Source: Mycosphaerella arachidis
Lineage: Eukaryota > Ascomycota > Dothideomycetes > Mycosphaerellales > Mycosphaerellaceae
Assembly: GCA_001297265.1 (NCBI GenBank)
Contig: LIHB01000005.1
Location: 522,588 to 586,587, forward strand
Length of the DNA stretch: 64,000 nt
Reading direction: 5' to 3'
How positions within the stretch are numbered: the stretch's first letter is position 1; every line of letters begins with the position of its first letter. Shown piece by piece: positions 38,996 to 50,100 of this stretch. The notes under the pieces are model-generated. The model ran no database searches and was not told the DNA's origin. It saw only the letters and a list, made by a program, of their open reading frames with translations. A program made the position numbers and the translations under genes.

Positions 38996-40957
38996 ATGAC
39001 TGCAGGTGCTTGGGAGGTGACGCTCCGCTGTATGTTTGGCTCACGGTCTGACATTCTCGAATTGCCCATTACCACACCCGCTTCTGAGACGAACGACCTG
39101 GTGTAATCGAGAGGGACTCTGACGCTGTGCCCGACAAGAGATTCCAGCCAATCTTCCGTGGTGATCGGCCGCATATGTAAGTCGCCGAGCTGCATTCACT
39201 GTGTATGCTCCTCGCTTACATTCATTGAAGCAGGTGCACCCATCTCCACCTTCGAGACTTACGAACCTGACACCTTTATCGGACCATCGGTCGACGGAGG
39301 CGATTTCGAGGATCAGCTGTTCAGTCACCTGTTACCTCCAACCACCTCTCCAACTTCCCGATACCACATTCTGCTCCGCCACGGCGACACAATCGCCTAT
39401 AACAAGCACGACCTGAAGATAGGCATTCAAATACAGCGAACGCCACTCGAGCCGGTCAGTCGGTCTTGTTCTCAATCGCTTAAGCCTCAGACTAATATCT
39501 GACAGCCACCCGGGCGCGACACGGAAACAAAAACACCCCCTGCATCATCCACGATGGCTGACAGCCCGCACCCAGACCAAACTTTGTCAGTAAACGCATC
39601 GTATGAGACGGTCGCTACCGAACCAATAAGTCAACCTCCCGCTGAGGATAGCGAGACCGACGTCGATGAGGACGATCTCAACACAACCCCGGCCGCGCCA
39701 CCTAGCGCTAACAAAACAGTGGCACAGAACGAGGAGATACAGGTCGAGACGAGCATCGAATCCGAGCCTCAGTCGCCGGACGAGAGTCCGCTTCAGCAAA
39801 AGCAGCAGTCTCGGGAACAAGCGCCCCGCGCTTCAGACGACAGCATCGCGGCCAAGGAGGAAGACAATATGCTCTTTGCGGCTATGACCACGCCGGGAAG
39901 CAATTCGAAGACTTATGGAAAGTCGTCGCGTCAAGCCTCTCACACTCCAAGTTTGCGCGACGAAGAGGTTGGGCTCAACGGCGGCAGTGGCCCTGGGTCC
40001 AAAGGCGGACGAGGGGCGAAGCGCAAGGCCGCCGCGAGACCACACATCTATGAAGCCGAGGCCGAGCCGGCGAAGAAGAGTAAAGGTCGACTACCCAAAG
40101 TGGCTCGCTCCGACGACGACTCAGCGCTCAAAGAGCCTGAAGATGAGATGGTAGTAGCGCCTTCGACAACGAGACGGAGGATCCCTTCGAGCGACAAGCT
40201 TACTACACCTATCTCGAGAGGACCTCCAAAGAAGGCGCTCTTCAGTGGCTACAACCCTGCAGGATCGCTCACTAAACTCCTGAAGCGTTCCGGTGTCGAG
40301 AGAGTCGATGAGGCCACGAGTCGCATGGACTACGTTTGCGTGGTGCCGAGCACGCCGCTTAAGACGACCCCTAAGGTACTGAAAAGCCTCATCGCCAACA
40401 AGCCGTTGGTGACCGAGGAATGGCTTTCTGATTCAAAGAAGGCAGGTAGCCTGCTCGAAGTGGACTCCTACATTCACAAAGACGTGGTTGACACAGACAG
40501 GAGAAGCTTGTTCAACGGGAAGATTCTGTTTTTCACCAGTGCAGCGAAGCGGAGTTACGGAGGAGGTTGGGACGATATCAGTCAGATCGCGAAAGCTGTT
40601 GGCGCAACGTCTGTGGAAAGCGGATCTGCAATAACGTGAGTATGAATGCAACCACACTACTTTGAGCTTTACTGACGAAGCGTTGCCAGTGGTCACAATA
40701 TCACTCCAAAGGATCGGGTCATCTTCTTTGGCCTCGATCAAGAAGACAAAGACGCGGCAGCTCTTATCAGAGATCACGCCCGCATCGTGTATGTGAAGAG
40801 CATGCTGACCGAGACCATCGTGAAAGCAAGCTTTGCGGAAGAATCACGCATTACTCTGGACTCACAACGACTGCTCCTGCTCGCTCGACGCGATGCGGTA
40901 TGGCGAATGTGCACTGGACTGCAAATTACGCCTGTATCGATGACGTATCTTATGTAG
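38996..40957 (+). CDS. Tandem-BRCT protein with FHA-like N-terminus (Mdb1/MDC1-like candidate)
   Basis: Best model: 38996-39029, 39114-39176, 39234-39454, 39506-40635, 40690-40957; 1716 nt, 571 residues, all in one frame. Introns at 39177 (57 nt), 39455 (51 nt, CTAAT branch) and 40636 (54 nt) are well supported. The first (39030-39113) is uncertain and is proposed only because the open frame otherwise meets a TAA at 39104. N-terminal pieces VVIGR and LLRHGDTIAYN resemble FHA-domain strands, but the SRxH core is not evident. The middle is acidic and disordered with basic clusters (KRKAAARPH, AKKSKGRLPK). The C-terminal half holds two BRCT repeats: KKALFSGYNPAGSLTKLLKR ... PLVTEEWLSDS, and LFNGKILFFTSA ... 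RDHARIVYVKSML. BRCT pairs bind phosphopeptides in DNA-damage signalling. BRCT part secure, 5' end not. Confidence 0.65.
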
Positions 40958-41059
40958 CTCTTTGAGTGGTGGCGGCAATGTTCTGATGGATTCCAAAGAA
41001 GTGTCGTCGTGACAGATATCGCTCTATACATTCAGTCACATACCGTCCCACACCTCTTC

Positions 41060-41818
41060 ATGCGGGTTCCATCGATCCAGACATTCGTCAGGACACTGTA
41101 TATTTTCAGTAACACGACCTTGCGAACCCCATTTAGGCCTTTCAATACCAGTCTTGGACGACAAGCGACCGCACTGAGAGCTTCTATGCCAATCCCGCTC
41201 ATCGGATCTCTGTTCTCGACCGCAGAATCACGCAACATGACATACCCCGTGAACAAGAGCGATAGCGAATGGCAAGCGCAGCTGAACAAAGGTACGTCTA
41301 TGAAAATGCCCACCCTAGTGCCGCCATCAAGGTTCAAGATGCGCGTCTTCCGGCACGAACATCACTGACAGGTCTTCTCACCATAGAGCAGTTCCGAATT
41401 CTCCGCGAAAAGGGCACTGAAGCGCCATTTACTGGCAAGTAGTAAGTAAATTGAAGAGTGATGGGCACCTTCTCATGTCTCAAGACATCTACTGACCTTG
41501 AACCGTTTCAGTGATAAGCATATGCCTGACTCTGGTGTATACACATGCGCTGGCTGCGAGGCGCCTTTGTACAAGGCGAACCATAAGTTCAAGAGTGGAT
41601 GCGGATGGCCAGCTTTCTTTGATGCTGTGCCAGGCGCGGTGACGAGGCATACGGACAGGACATTTGGTATGGAGAGGACAGAGATTGTTTGCTCCAACTG
41701 TGGAGGACATTTGGGACACGTATTCAAGGGAGAGGGATATGCTACGCCAACGGATGAGCGACACTGCGTCAACAGCGTGAGCTTGAACTTCAATAAGGAC
41801 GATCCCGTGAAGGAGTGA
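41060..41818 (+). CDS. msrB: Peptide-methionine (R)-S-oxide reductase B
   Basis: Three exons: 41060-41291, 41387-41441, 41512-41818; introns 95 nt (GTACGT...ATAG) and 70 nt (GTAAGT...TCAG). The CDS of 594 nt gives 197 residues. It reduces methionine-R-sulfoxide in oxidised proteins. Two zinc-binding CxxC pairs (CAGC and CSNC), the signature SGCGWPAFFD, GGHLGHVF, and the catalytic Cys in RHCVNSVSLNF are all present. Residues 1-60 are an added N-terminal region that looks like a mitochondrial presequence (MRVPSIQTFVRTLYIF). A second in-frame ATG at 41186 (MPIPLIGSLFST) and a third before TYPVNKSD could give shorter, cytosolic forms. Confidence 0.93.
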
Positions 41819-42442
41819 AGAGCGATTGGAGTGGGCATGGATATATGATGAGACACGCGTGTACAGAATCGCAGGTCCTGCAATGTCAAAGAGCAGCTTC
41901 ATCCAATGATCGGGACACAGGAACGCGTCAGGTGTGAGCGGTATGTCGAACAGAAGGCGGCTGAGCTCTGGAATTGAGACGGGAAGCACTCTTTGCTTGC
42001 TGCTCATCATGTCAGTGCTGGTCAGCCTCGCACATGTTGTTGACCGCTCCGGGTCATGGCGTCGGGTGCCAATCGCGTCATCCGGATTAGTGATACTCTG
42101 TGCTCAGTTGCGTGCTCGAGTCAAACGTGATATAACGTGCCGCTGTCTGCCCGTCTTTTGATAGGGTATGTTATGATGGTTGGTCACTAATCATGCCGTT
42201 CGCTGGCCGGAGCGACTGCAGCGAAGTGTGGGAACGAATTCTCGACTCGTCGAGTTGTCCTTCAAGCAAAGCAGAAGATGGTGAGTGTACGCATCGTTAA
42301 TAAGCCATGTCACCGCTCGGCCCTTGTCTTGGTGACACGCGCGAGGCGTTTCGCCTCTCCCTTCCACGCACACACTTCATGCACTCCCTATCCTCCTTGT
42401 CCTCCCCTCGCGGAACGATGATATCCACGTGCTTCATCAGCA
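41819..42442. other. Intergenic, promoter of dug2
   Basis: About 620 bp. No supportable gene. The last 100 bp are CT-rich, as in a fungal leader. Confidence 0.45.
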
Positions 42443-45241
42443 ATGTCGGCGCTTGCGATCCACCGACAAGCGCTGACGCCAACGCCCATCACAGAATCAT
42501 CAGAAACGGATGATGTCCGCCCGACGCTCAGTGCTTTGAGCAGACAGCCTAGCCAAGGCCACGGCGATGCGACTAATGCGCTGCCCACGCTCGCCCAACG
42601 ACTGCGACATACGAGCTCCATCCTCGCAATAGCAATCTCCGACGACCACATCTTCGCCGGCACCCAAGCGGGAGAGATCCTCGTCTACAGCCTGAGCACC
42701 TACGAGCGGAAAGCCGTCATCGAAGGCCACAAGGGCAGCGTGCTGGGCCTGTGCCTGTCACAAGACCAGTCGCTGTTGTTCTCCAGCGCGGGCGATCGCA
42801 TCGTCAATGTCTGGAATTCGCACACGCTGAAGAGAACATGCTGCTTGATCTCATCCTTCGACGTGGGTGATGTGTTTTGCATCGCCTACTCGGCAGCTCT
42901 ACAAACGGTCTATCTGGGCGCGCAGAACACGAGCATCCAATGGAGTAGGATTACCCAGCCAGGCAGTAAGGAGCTTCCGCCAGCGCCTAACAGGTTCTTC
43001 GACTCCAAAGGGCCTGGGGGTGTGACAACCCCTCGGCCTCCAGGATCAGAGGTTACACCACGTCACGCTACAGGAGGGGAGAAGATAGAGATCGCAAAGG
43101 AGAATGACAGACACTTTGCGCACTATGGATACGTCTACTGCATGCTACTCGCGAAAGAGGGCGTGCCAGAACATCTTGGACAGGAAGTTTTGGTGACTGG
43201 CGGAGGCGATGGCGTTATCAAGTTCTGGAAGTTGAATCAAGATACGGGAGCAATTGAGGAGCTTTATTGTCTAGACGACGGCCGTGAAGAAGGGCACGCC
43301 ATACTGTCACTTGCCATGGAGGGCACTTTCATCTACTGTAGCAGGAGCGGTGGCGAGGTAGATGTGTGGGACCTCGAGACAAGACAGCTTTTGCGGAACA
43401 TCAAGGCGCATAGGGATGACGTGCTGACAATCTGCTTTGGTGGTGGCTTCCTTTTCACAGCTGCAGTCACGGGCTATGTGAGGAAATTTGATCGACAGTA
43501 TCAGTTGAAGAACAGACTCAAAGCACACGATGGTCGTGTGCTCACATCAGCATTTTCTTGGCACAAAGCTCGTCCAATCTATGCGACCGGCTCGAACGAC
43601 AACAGTCTAGCCATCTGGGATGTCAGTGACTGCATCAGTGCGCCATACATGGGCAGTAAGACCAGCAACGAACAGCTGGTGGAGTCGCTTGGACGCTTTG
43701 TGTCCTTCCGGACTGTGTCTTCGGATCCTAAGCATAAGGCGGACTGCCGTCGCGGTGCATCTTTCCTTCGCTCCGTTTTTAAGAACTTTGGAGCAACCAC
43801 GGAAATGCTTCCTGCAGAAGATCCAGCCAATCCCATCATCATGGCAAAGTTTCGGGGGAACCCAGCTACTGCCGCAAAGCGCAAGAAGATCCTCTTCTAT
43901 GGGCATTATGATGTCGTTGCTGCTACGAACATGAGCGGCAAATGGCTCATTGACCCTTTCCAGATGGAGGGCATCGACGGCTATCTATACGGCAGAGGCA
44001 CATCCGACAACAAAGGACCGATCATGGCCGCCATATTCGCATGCGCAGAGCTCGCCAGTGAGCAGGCGTTGAACTCGGACATCATCTTCCTGATCGAAGG
44101 TGAAGAAGAGTGCGGCTCGCGAGGCTTTGAGAAAGCAGTAAAAACGAGTAAGGAGAAGATTGGCGACGTCGACTGGATCTTGCTGGCCAACAGCTATTGG
44201 CTCGATGATCGGATTCCATGCCTCACCTATGGTTTGCGAGGTGTGATACACGCAACTGTTCAGATCGAAAGCAACCATCCCGACCTGCACAGTGGTGTCG
44301 ACGGAAGTGCACAACTAGATGAACCGTTGAAAGACTTGGTCCTGCTTTTGGGTACATTGACAGGAAAGGGAGGGGAAGTCAAGATTCCCGGCTTCTACGA
44401 TCCAGTGCCAGAGGTGGTCGAGAAGGAGGCTGAGCTCTACGCCGACATCACGAATGCCCTTGTACAGCGCAACCCTGATCTCGGCGACCCTGATGCTTTG
44501 GCAGCATCATTGATGAGACGTTGGCGAGAGGCATCTTTGACCATACATCGATTTCAGACTTCCGGCCCAGAGAATGCTACCATCATTCCTCGGATGGCCA
44601 AGGCTACCCTCTCCATGCGCCTTGTACCGAATCAGGAGGCAAATGTCGTGGCGCGAGCCTTCATCGAGTACCTCCACGCCCAATTCAGGGAGCTCGAATC
44701 CAACAATCGACTCTCGATCACCATTGATCACCAGGCGGAACCGTGGCTCGGAGACTACACGAATCAACTCTTCAAGACACTGGAAGAAGCCATCATGGAC
44801 GCATGGGGTCCCATCGAGCAACACCATCGCCGCAAATCGTCGATGGCACCATCGAAAATCTCACCACCTCCACACACCTCTGGCTATTTTGCTACAAAGC
44901 CATCGCCGACGACCTCTACAGTCCTTGCGAATGGCAGTGTAGAGACTCCGGTGCCTGCAAATGGCCTTACTCTGACCGAAGTCACCAACAAACTCGAGCA
45001 GATTGCATCGCCGCCCACATCGGAGCACAAGCAGCGTAGGAAGCCGCTGTACATTCGTGAAGGTGGATCTATTCCTGCCATTAGGTTCTTGGAAAAGGAG
45101 TTCAATGCACCTGCAGCGCATTTACCTTGTGGCCAGGCCAGCGACTCGGCTCATTTGGATAATGAGAGGTTGAGATTGGTGAACCTTTACAAAAGCAAGG
45201 ACATCTTCAAGAAGGTCTTCAGGGAGCTACCTGCGAAGTGA
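42443..45241 (+). CDS. dug2: Dug2: WD40 plus M20 peptidase subunit of the glutathione-degrading complex
   Basis: Intronless, 932 residues. The N-terminal half (~50-400) is a WD40 propeller (AIEGHKGSVLGLCLS-type repeats: GHKGSVLGLCLSQDQ, FSSAGDRIVNVW, AHRDDVLTICFGGG, YATGSNDNSLAIWDVS). The C-terminal half is an M20 metallopeptidase: FYGHYDVVAA (metal His, catalytic Asp), YGRGTSDNKGPIMA (bridging Asp), EGEEECGSRG (catalytic Glu and metal Glu), then SNHPDLHSGVDG and the dimerisation domain. It ends in HLPCGQASDSAHLDNERL with the last metal-binding His. This fusion defines Dug2, which with Dug3 removes the gamma-glutamyl group of glutathione; Dug1 then splits Cys-Gly. S. cerevisiae Dug2 is 878 residues, so the length fits. 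A Ser/Pro-rich insertion (~800-850) is extra. Confidence 0.93.
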   Translation: MSALAIHRQALTPTPITESSETDDVRPTLSALSRQPSQGHGDATNALPTLAQRLRHTSSILAIAISDDHIFAGTQAGEILVYSLSTYERKAVIEGHKGSVLGLCLSQDQSLLFSSAGDRIVNVWNSHTLKRTCCLISSFDVGDVFCIAYSAALQTVYLGAQNTSIQWSRITQPGSKELPPAPNRFFDSKGPGGVTTPRPPGSEVTPRHATGGEKIEIAKENDRHFAHYGYVYCMLLAKEGVPEHLGQEVLVTGGGDGVIKFWKLNQDTGAIEELYCLDDGREEGHAILSLAMEGTFIYCSRSGGEVDVWDLETRQLLRNIKAHRDDVLTICFGGGFLFTAAVTGYVRKFDRQYQLKNRLKAHDGRVLTSAFSWHKARPIYATGSNDNSLAIWDVSDCISAPYMGSKTSNEQLVESLGRFVSFRTVSSDPKHKADCRRGASFLRSVFKNFGATTEMLPAEDPANPIIMAKFRGNPATAAKRKKILFYGHYDVVAATNMSGKWLIDPFQMEGIDGYLYGRGTSDNKGPIMAAIFACAELASEQALNSDIIFLIEGEEECGSRGFEKAVKTSKEKIGDVDWILLANSYWLDDRIPCLTYGLRGVIHATVQIESNHPDLHSGVDGSAQLDEPLKDLVLLLGTLTGKGGEVKIPGFYDPVPEVVEKEAELYADITNALVQRNPDLGDPDALAASLMRRWREASLTIHRFQTSGPENATIIPRMAKATLSMRLVPNQEANVVARAFIEYLHAQFRELESNNRLSITIDHQAEPWLGDYTNQLFKTLEEAIMDAWGPIEQHHRRKSSMAPSKISPPPHTSGYFATKPSPTTSTVLANGSVETPVPANGLTLTEVTNKLEQIASPPTSEHKQRRKPLYIREGGSIPAIRFLEKEFNAPAAHLPCGQASDSAHLDNERLRLVNLYKSKDIFKKVFRELPAK

Positions 45242-45546
45242 GTATGCTTCCGCGAATCTTCGAGTTCCTTGTCGTCTTTGCTTCGCGATTGAGCAAGACA
45301 GGCGTGCGGTTTGAGGCATGTCTCAAAGGAGGTGCATCGCTGCAAAGACGAACATGTGTCATGTAAGATTAGAGCAAGTTTTCAGCTTTGTTATGATAGA
45401 CATGCAGCAAGCTGGGAGGCTGCAATGACCACCTGGGTGCAGATAAAAGCGACAGACAATTGCTGCGATCTCCTTCCCAGATTCCCTACACAGGTCTTCA
45501 CCGATCCAGCGTAGAAGCAGATTTCCCAGTCAACAGTACAAGAGTC
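45242..45546. other. Short intergenic region
   Basis: About 305 bp between two plus-strand genes. The downstream frame is open from 45460 but has no ATG before 45547. Confidence 0.4.
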
Positions 45547-47100
45547 ATGCCGCGAACATACGAAGACGAGAAGGCTTGCTATCAACGATACCTCCCCACT
45601 GCTGGCACAGGTCGGCATGGCAAGCAGGAAGAAATCAGAACCTCACCACTTTTCTCGCTGGCAGTCAAGCATACTATGGATGGCGACCTCGGACGTGATG
45701 CTCCCACCCGGAGCCGCAGTAACAGTGCTCTAAGCTCAGACGACTATCCAGATGTGCCTACTGAGCCGTCCACTGTCGAGATCAAAAACACAGCGGAGTG
45801 CCCAGACCAAGGCGGCGAAGCGAGCGACTCGACTTATGATGAACCTCCGGTCCTACCACAGTATGCACTCCTTGGGCACCATCTCGGAGAAGATAAGGCC
45901 ATTGGCCAGAACGAGCCTATCCTTCTGAACGTGAATGCACCCAGCTCAGCCTTCATCTGCGGGTCGCAAGGCTCAGGCAAAAGCTACACGCTCGCTTCGA
46001 TGCTTGAAAACGTCCTCCTTTCGACCACTGAACTGGGCCAGGTTACCAAGCCAGTTGCAGGCGTTGTCTTCCATTACGACGTGGACTCCACCAACTCCAT
46101 AGCTGAAGCAGCTTACCTTTGCTCACGCGGCATCAAAGTGAACGTATTCGTCACTCAGAGCAATGCACCAGCCTTGACCAAAGCATACGAAGCCATTGAC
46201 AAGAGTGGCAATCTGACGGTGAAGCCGCTATTACTTCGCTCTTCTGACCTCAGTATCGAGCGTATGCACAAGCTCATGGCGGTTGCAGAGAAGGAAGGAC
46301 CGATGCCATTGTACATGGAAGTCGTACAGCGCATTCTACGAGAGATGGCGATCAGTAACACCTTCAGCTACGCCAACTTTAAAGCCAAGCTGTCAGCAGA
46401 GAAGCTCACCAAGGATCAAACCAACCCGATGAGCCTACGCCTCGGTCTTCTCGAGAGCTTCATGGCGCCTCAGGACATTGGCAGACACCCTGTCAAGTGG
46501 AATAACGATTCAGAGAAAACTTTGTTCGATCTCAGCCCCGGCACGCTAACCATCGTCGATCTGAGCGATACATTCATCGACTCCTCCACGGTCTGCGTCC
46601 TCTTCGACGTATGCCTCGGTCTCCTCAAAGAACAGCGTCCCCCTTCTGGTCTGGTCATCGCGCTCGACGAAGCGCACAAGTACATGAACAAATCCAGCGC
46701 CGCCGACAACTTCACCGAGCGCCTCCTCACCACCATTCGCGAACAGCGACACAATGCGGCAAGAGTCATCATCGCGACCCAGGAGCCTACAATCTCAGAG
46801 CGCCTTCTAGACCTCTGCTCCATCAGCATCGTCCACCGCTTCACTAGTCCGGCGTGGTTCTTGTCCATCAAGGATCATCTCAGCGGAGCTTCAAAGTTGG
46901 TGACTTCGTCGGAGGAACAGCAGGCCATGTTCGAGAGGATCGTGAACCTGGATGTTGGGGAGTCTCTTGTGTTCTCGCCGTCTTCATTTGTGTGCCGCGA
47001 GCATGGTAAGGTGAAGAAGTTGGGTGCTGTGGCTATGAAGATGAAGTCGAGGAAGAGGCTTGGGGAGGATGGCGGGATGAGTGTACTTGCAGGTAGTTAG
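45547..47100 (+). CDS. HerA/FtsK-superfamily P-loop ATPase, uncharacterised
   Basis: Intronless, 517 residues. A disordered N-terminus (~1-95) with Ser/Arg clusters precedes a RecA-like ATPase of the HerA/FtsK type. It has Walker A SSAFICGSQGSGKSYTLASML (GSQGSGKS), then GVVFHYD, an all-helical insertion, and TLTIVDLSDTFIDSS. Walker B is GLVIALDEAHKYM with the catalytic Glu. A sensor-like RVIIATQEPTISERLLDLCS follows, as in HerA-like proteins (ATQxP after the Arg in EQRHNAARV). The C-terminal segment (GESLVFSPSSFV) matches the closing strands of the same fold. HerA proteins are DNA translocases in archaea and bacteria; eukaryotic members are poorly described and mostly fungal. No NurA-like nuclease is nearby. 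Function unknown; fold assignment fairly sure. Confidence 0.75.
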   Translation: MPRTYEDEKACYQRYLPTAGTGRHGKQEEIRTSPLFSLAVKHTMDGDLGRDAPTRSRSNSALSSDDYPDVPTEPSTVEIKNTAECPDQGGEASDSTYDEPPVLPQYALLGHHLGEDKAIGQNEPILLNVNAPSSAFICGSQGSGKSYTLASMLENVLLSTTELGQVTKPVAGVVFHYDVDSTNSIAEAAYLCSRGIKVNVFVTQSNAPALTKAYEAIDKSGNLTVKPLLLRSSDLSIERMHKLMAVAEKEGPMPLYMEVVQRILREMAISNTFSYANFKAKLSAEKLTKDQTNPMSLRLGLLESFMAPQDIGRHPVKWNNDSEKTLFDLSPGTLTIVDLSDTFIDSSTVCVLFDVCLGLLKEQRPPSGLVIALDEAHKYMNKSSAADNFTERLLTTIREQRHNAARVIIATQEPTISERLLDLCSISIVHRFTSPAWFLSIKDHLSGASKLVTSSEEQQAMFERIVNLDVGESLVFSPSSFVCREHGKVKKLGAVAMKMKSRKRLGEDGGMSVLAGS

Positions 47101-50100
47101 AAGAGAGGGCAAGTCTTGAAGACAGGCATGGTAGAAATGTCGTAGAGGCGGTAGTGAGAGACGCTTTCACTCATCGGCGCTCACCAACCTCTAGATGCCG
47201 ACAGTAGTCAATGTCGCTGTCTTGTTGCATGGTCGGCCTTGTCCCTCGATCACAAGAGTACCTTCAATCCTGTAAGCAGTCTCTCGTCATGCTGATCAGA
47301 GATAAGTCACGAGGTCAGTGGCACAGCGCTGGGCCTAAGTTACTTGCCGCTATTGTTTTCTCGCGGACTCAACAATAATGCTAGTTGAGGGGACGATGGC
47401 CCCAGATTGTACTTAATGCTACTCGGAGTTTTTTAATTCCATGAAGTCCAGTGGTCTGATATCAGCGGGCCGCAGCACCTCCTGTCGGAACGGTTAGCGA
47501 ATACATCACAAATTCGCAAACGACTCGCCTTATGCCATATCTGGACTGGATTCCCTTGGACGAACATAAGCGTCTGTAGTTCCGTCGGAATGAGAACTAG
47601 CCTAGTCGAAAGACCACAATCCCGGCTGCGATGTCCACGTCATGAGACACATTGAAGTGTGACCACCACGACCGTTTTTTACGCGCGCGATAAGCATACT
47701 CGTGGAAATGTCATGTGGTTGACTCTCCCTGCTAACGCTCCACGCCTCAAGCATTGCCGGAGCCATGGCCGCTCGATGTCGGAATGATCGCGTGGGGAGA
47801 GAAAGCCAGGTCTCGTCGGAACGATCTGTCAAGACGTGACAATACTGTCCACTCGCTTCATCACGTTTCCCTCGACCTGTTGTGCAGCCGTGCCAAGAGA
47901 GACCGACACGGGTTTCGTGGAGACTATCCCGCAGTCCCCAATGTCCCATTCCCGAGGTACTCTGTTCTTGAGATTGGGCAGATCGTCGTTTTGCCACCGA
48001 CTTTGCGGGATATCAAAGGATACCAAAGATTTGCCTTCGGGGAGGGTTTCCGGACGCTGTAGGCGGCGCCGCGCCATGAATCCGTCCCAAGCGGTAGCTT
48101 AGATCAAACGGCCGTTTCTGCATGTCCGATACGGCCCCGTCTACGCCCCACAGCGCCGACAGCACGAGCTCATTTCCCCACGAAACCAACAATCGATCAA
48201 TAGACACATCATAAACAGTGGTCGACCATGTCGGAGGTATTCGTTCTGGCCAGCGTGGGTTGTTGCCCGAACACACTGTTGTTTCTTTGGGCCCCCATGG
48301 AATCAGCTACCGTATAGCGACACCGCTTCAATCGAAATATGGAGCTGAGATGTCGCGATTTGAACTGCGAATTCTATTCTTCAGCAATCCAGAAGGGATG
48401 CGCGGGATGCACTCATCCGACACCCGACGCCGGTCATATGAGCGTAGGCTCGGAAGGCAAGTCCAGGTTAATCGTGACGAACGGATCGTGCATACGACAG
48501 GGCGCATCTCTTCCTGATTGTCCTAACCTGGGTACTTCCACCAAGCATTTGCGAGCGAACGGACCTGCGGTGAAGTCGGTATGCATTGTTCCGCATGCGA
48601 AGGTGTGACGTCCAGAGGTAGACGTTTACGCGACGACCCAGCTCACGGGTTCAGACTAAAGAGGGGCCTGTATTTCCGAGGCCGGGGATCTGGACGAAGA
48701 TGCAGCCTTCAAACGGCTAAAATAGACGTGCGGCGCAGCACTCACTTTCAATGTGGCTGATGACAAGAATACAACGCGTACCCCTCTCATCGTGTCCATC
48801 GGCGCACCACTGCTCAGATGACTAGATGCTTCTGTTGTGCTGGCAAGCCAAGAGCGAGGTATTGCGTATCATGTAAGACATCGTTGCCGGACGTTGTACT
48901 CCAGCACCACGGTTGATCACACCACTTCGGGAGAAGAACATGTTGGACGCATATGGATGGTGTAACAATACCTTCATTTGAAAGAAATGCAGTTGGTCTC
49001 GCCAACGCCTAGGAGAGTGGATGGGTAACATGCGATTCCGGGAAGGGAAGGAGCCGCGCGGGACGGTGGGGTGGTCATCTGCCTCTGCAGAAGTCTTGTT
49101 GTGCAAATGCCGGGACGCAGGTCGAGATCTTCTCCTTTGCATCAGATCTGTACCTTCACAGAGCTCACGCGTTGTCCGCATCTTGAGCAAGCGCTAGTAT
49201 AGACCTCGCAAGCTGACACAGATCATAAGAATGCATGAGTGGAGTATGCCCTGTGCGCATGGAGTCTTGCTCTGCAGTGCTTGACCGGAGTGGCTCGATT
49301 GTAATGACTTGAGTGTCTCGACTCGCTATCCGTGCTTGCTGAAGGTAACACAGATGGGAGAAATAAGCATTCAGGCTGTGGGGTATCCATGAAGCCGTCT
49401 TCGTGGGAGCAAACGGCACTCATCAGCAGCGCTGCATCCTTCGCTTGCGACGCGACAGCCGTTTGACAACGCATAGCTTGCTTGTTGGGTCATCTGCCTG
49501 CCAATCCTGCAGGGCACGTCGTGCAGTGATCTGATAGCGAATGCGCTTCCAGCGTGCGTAATATGGAAGCGCCCTTGAAGTGCGGCTGTGCCTGGTCGCG
49601 GATATCACACAATAGCGAGGCAATTGAACTGTGATTTGCTCTTGCGTGCTCAACAGCGCATCGGATGAGCTTGTCACGGCTTCCAATCCCGCGGATGATC
49701 GAGGCCATGAGCAGCACGTCAAATCCTGACGTTCTACGCCCCAAGCCAGTGTCTAATGTGCTGGCGCCGTACGTGAGGGCGTGCGACCAGTCAAGGTCTA
49801 CAAGCAGTGACTCCTTGGGCGGCTTGTCCGGTTGGCAGAAGATCCGCGCCTTGCAGATGAGTCTGTCGTCAGGCGAAGCAACCACAGTTCAGCGCATCGC
49901 CCGCATGCGTGGAAGGGCAGTGTGAAAGGACTTTGCGATCGGTCTCAAGACGACATCAAGTCGATCAGTTACGCAGTAAAGGCCATGATCACGACGATAC
50001 ATACAGCACTTCGCGGGCCTCGCCTCGAGGCTTCCTCGACAAGAACTCCTGCAAGAGGAAAGCCGAAAAAGCCGTAATGAATTCTCTGCGCCTCAGCCAC

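Noticed and set aside
47829..48276. Minus-strand ORFs that look like one protein changing frame (VSFDIPQSRW, REWDIGDCGIV)
   Set aside because: Suggestive of another decayed gene, but I recognise no family, and the pieces are too short to support a claim.
49490..49885. 131-codon minus-strand ORF with fairly protein-like sequence
   Set aside because: No family recognised, no splice partners found, and antisense ORFs overlap; not enough to call a gene.
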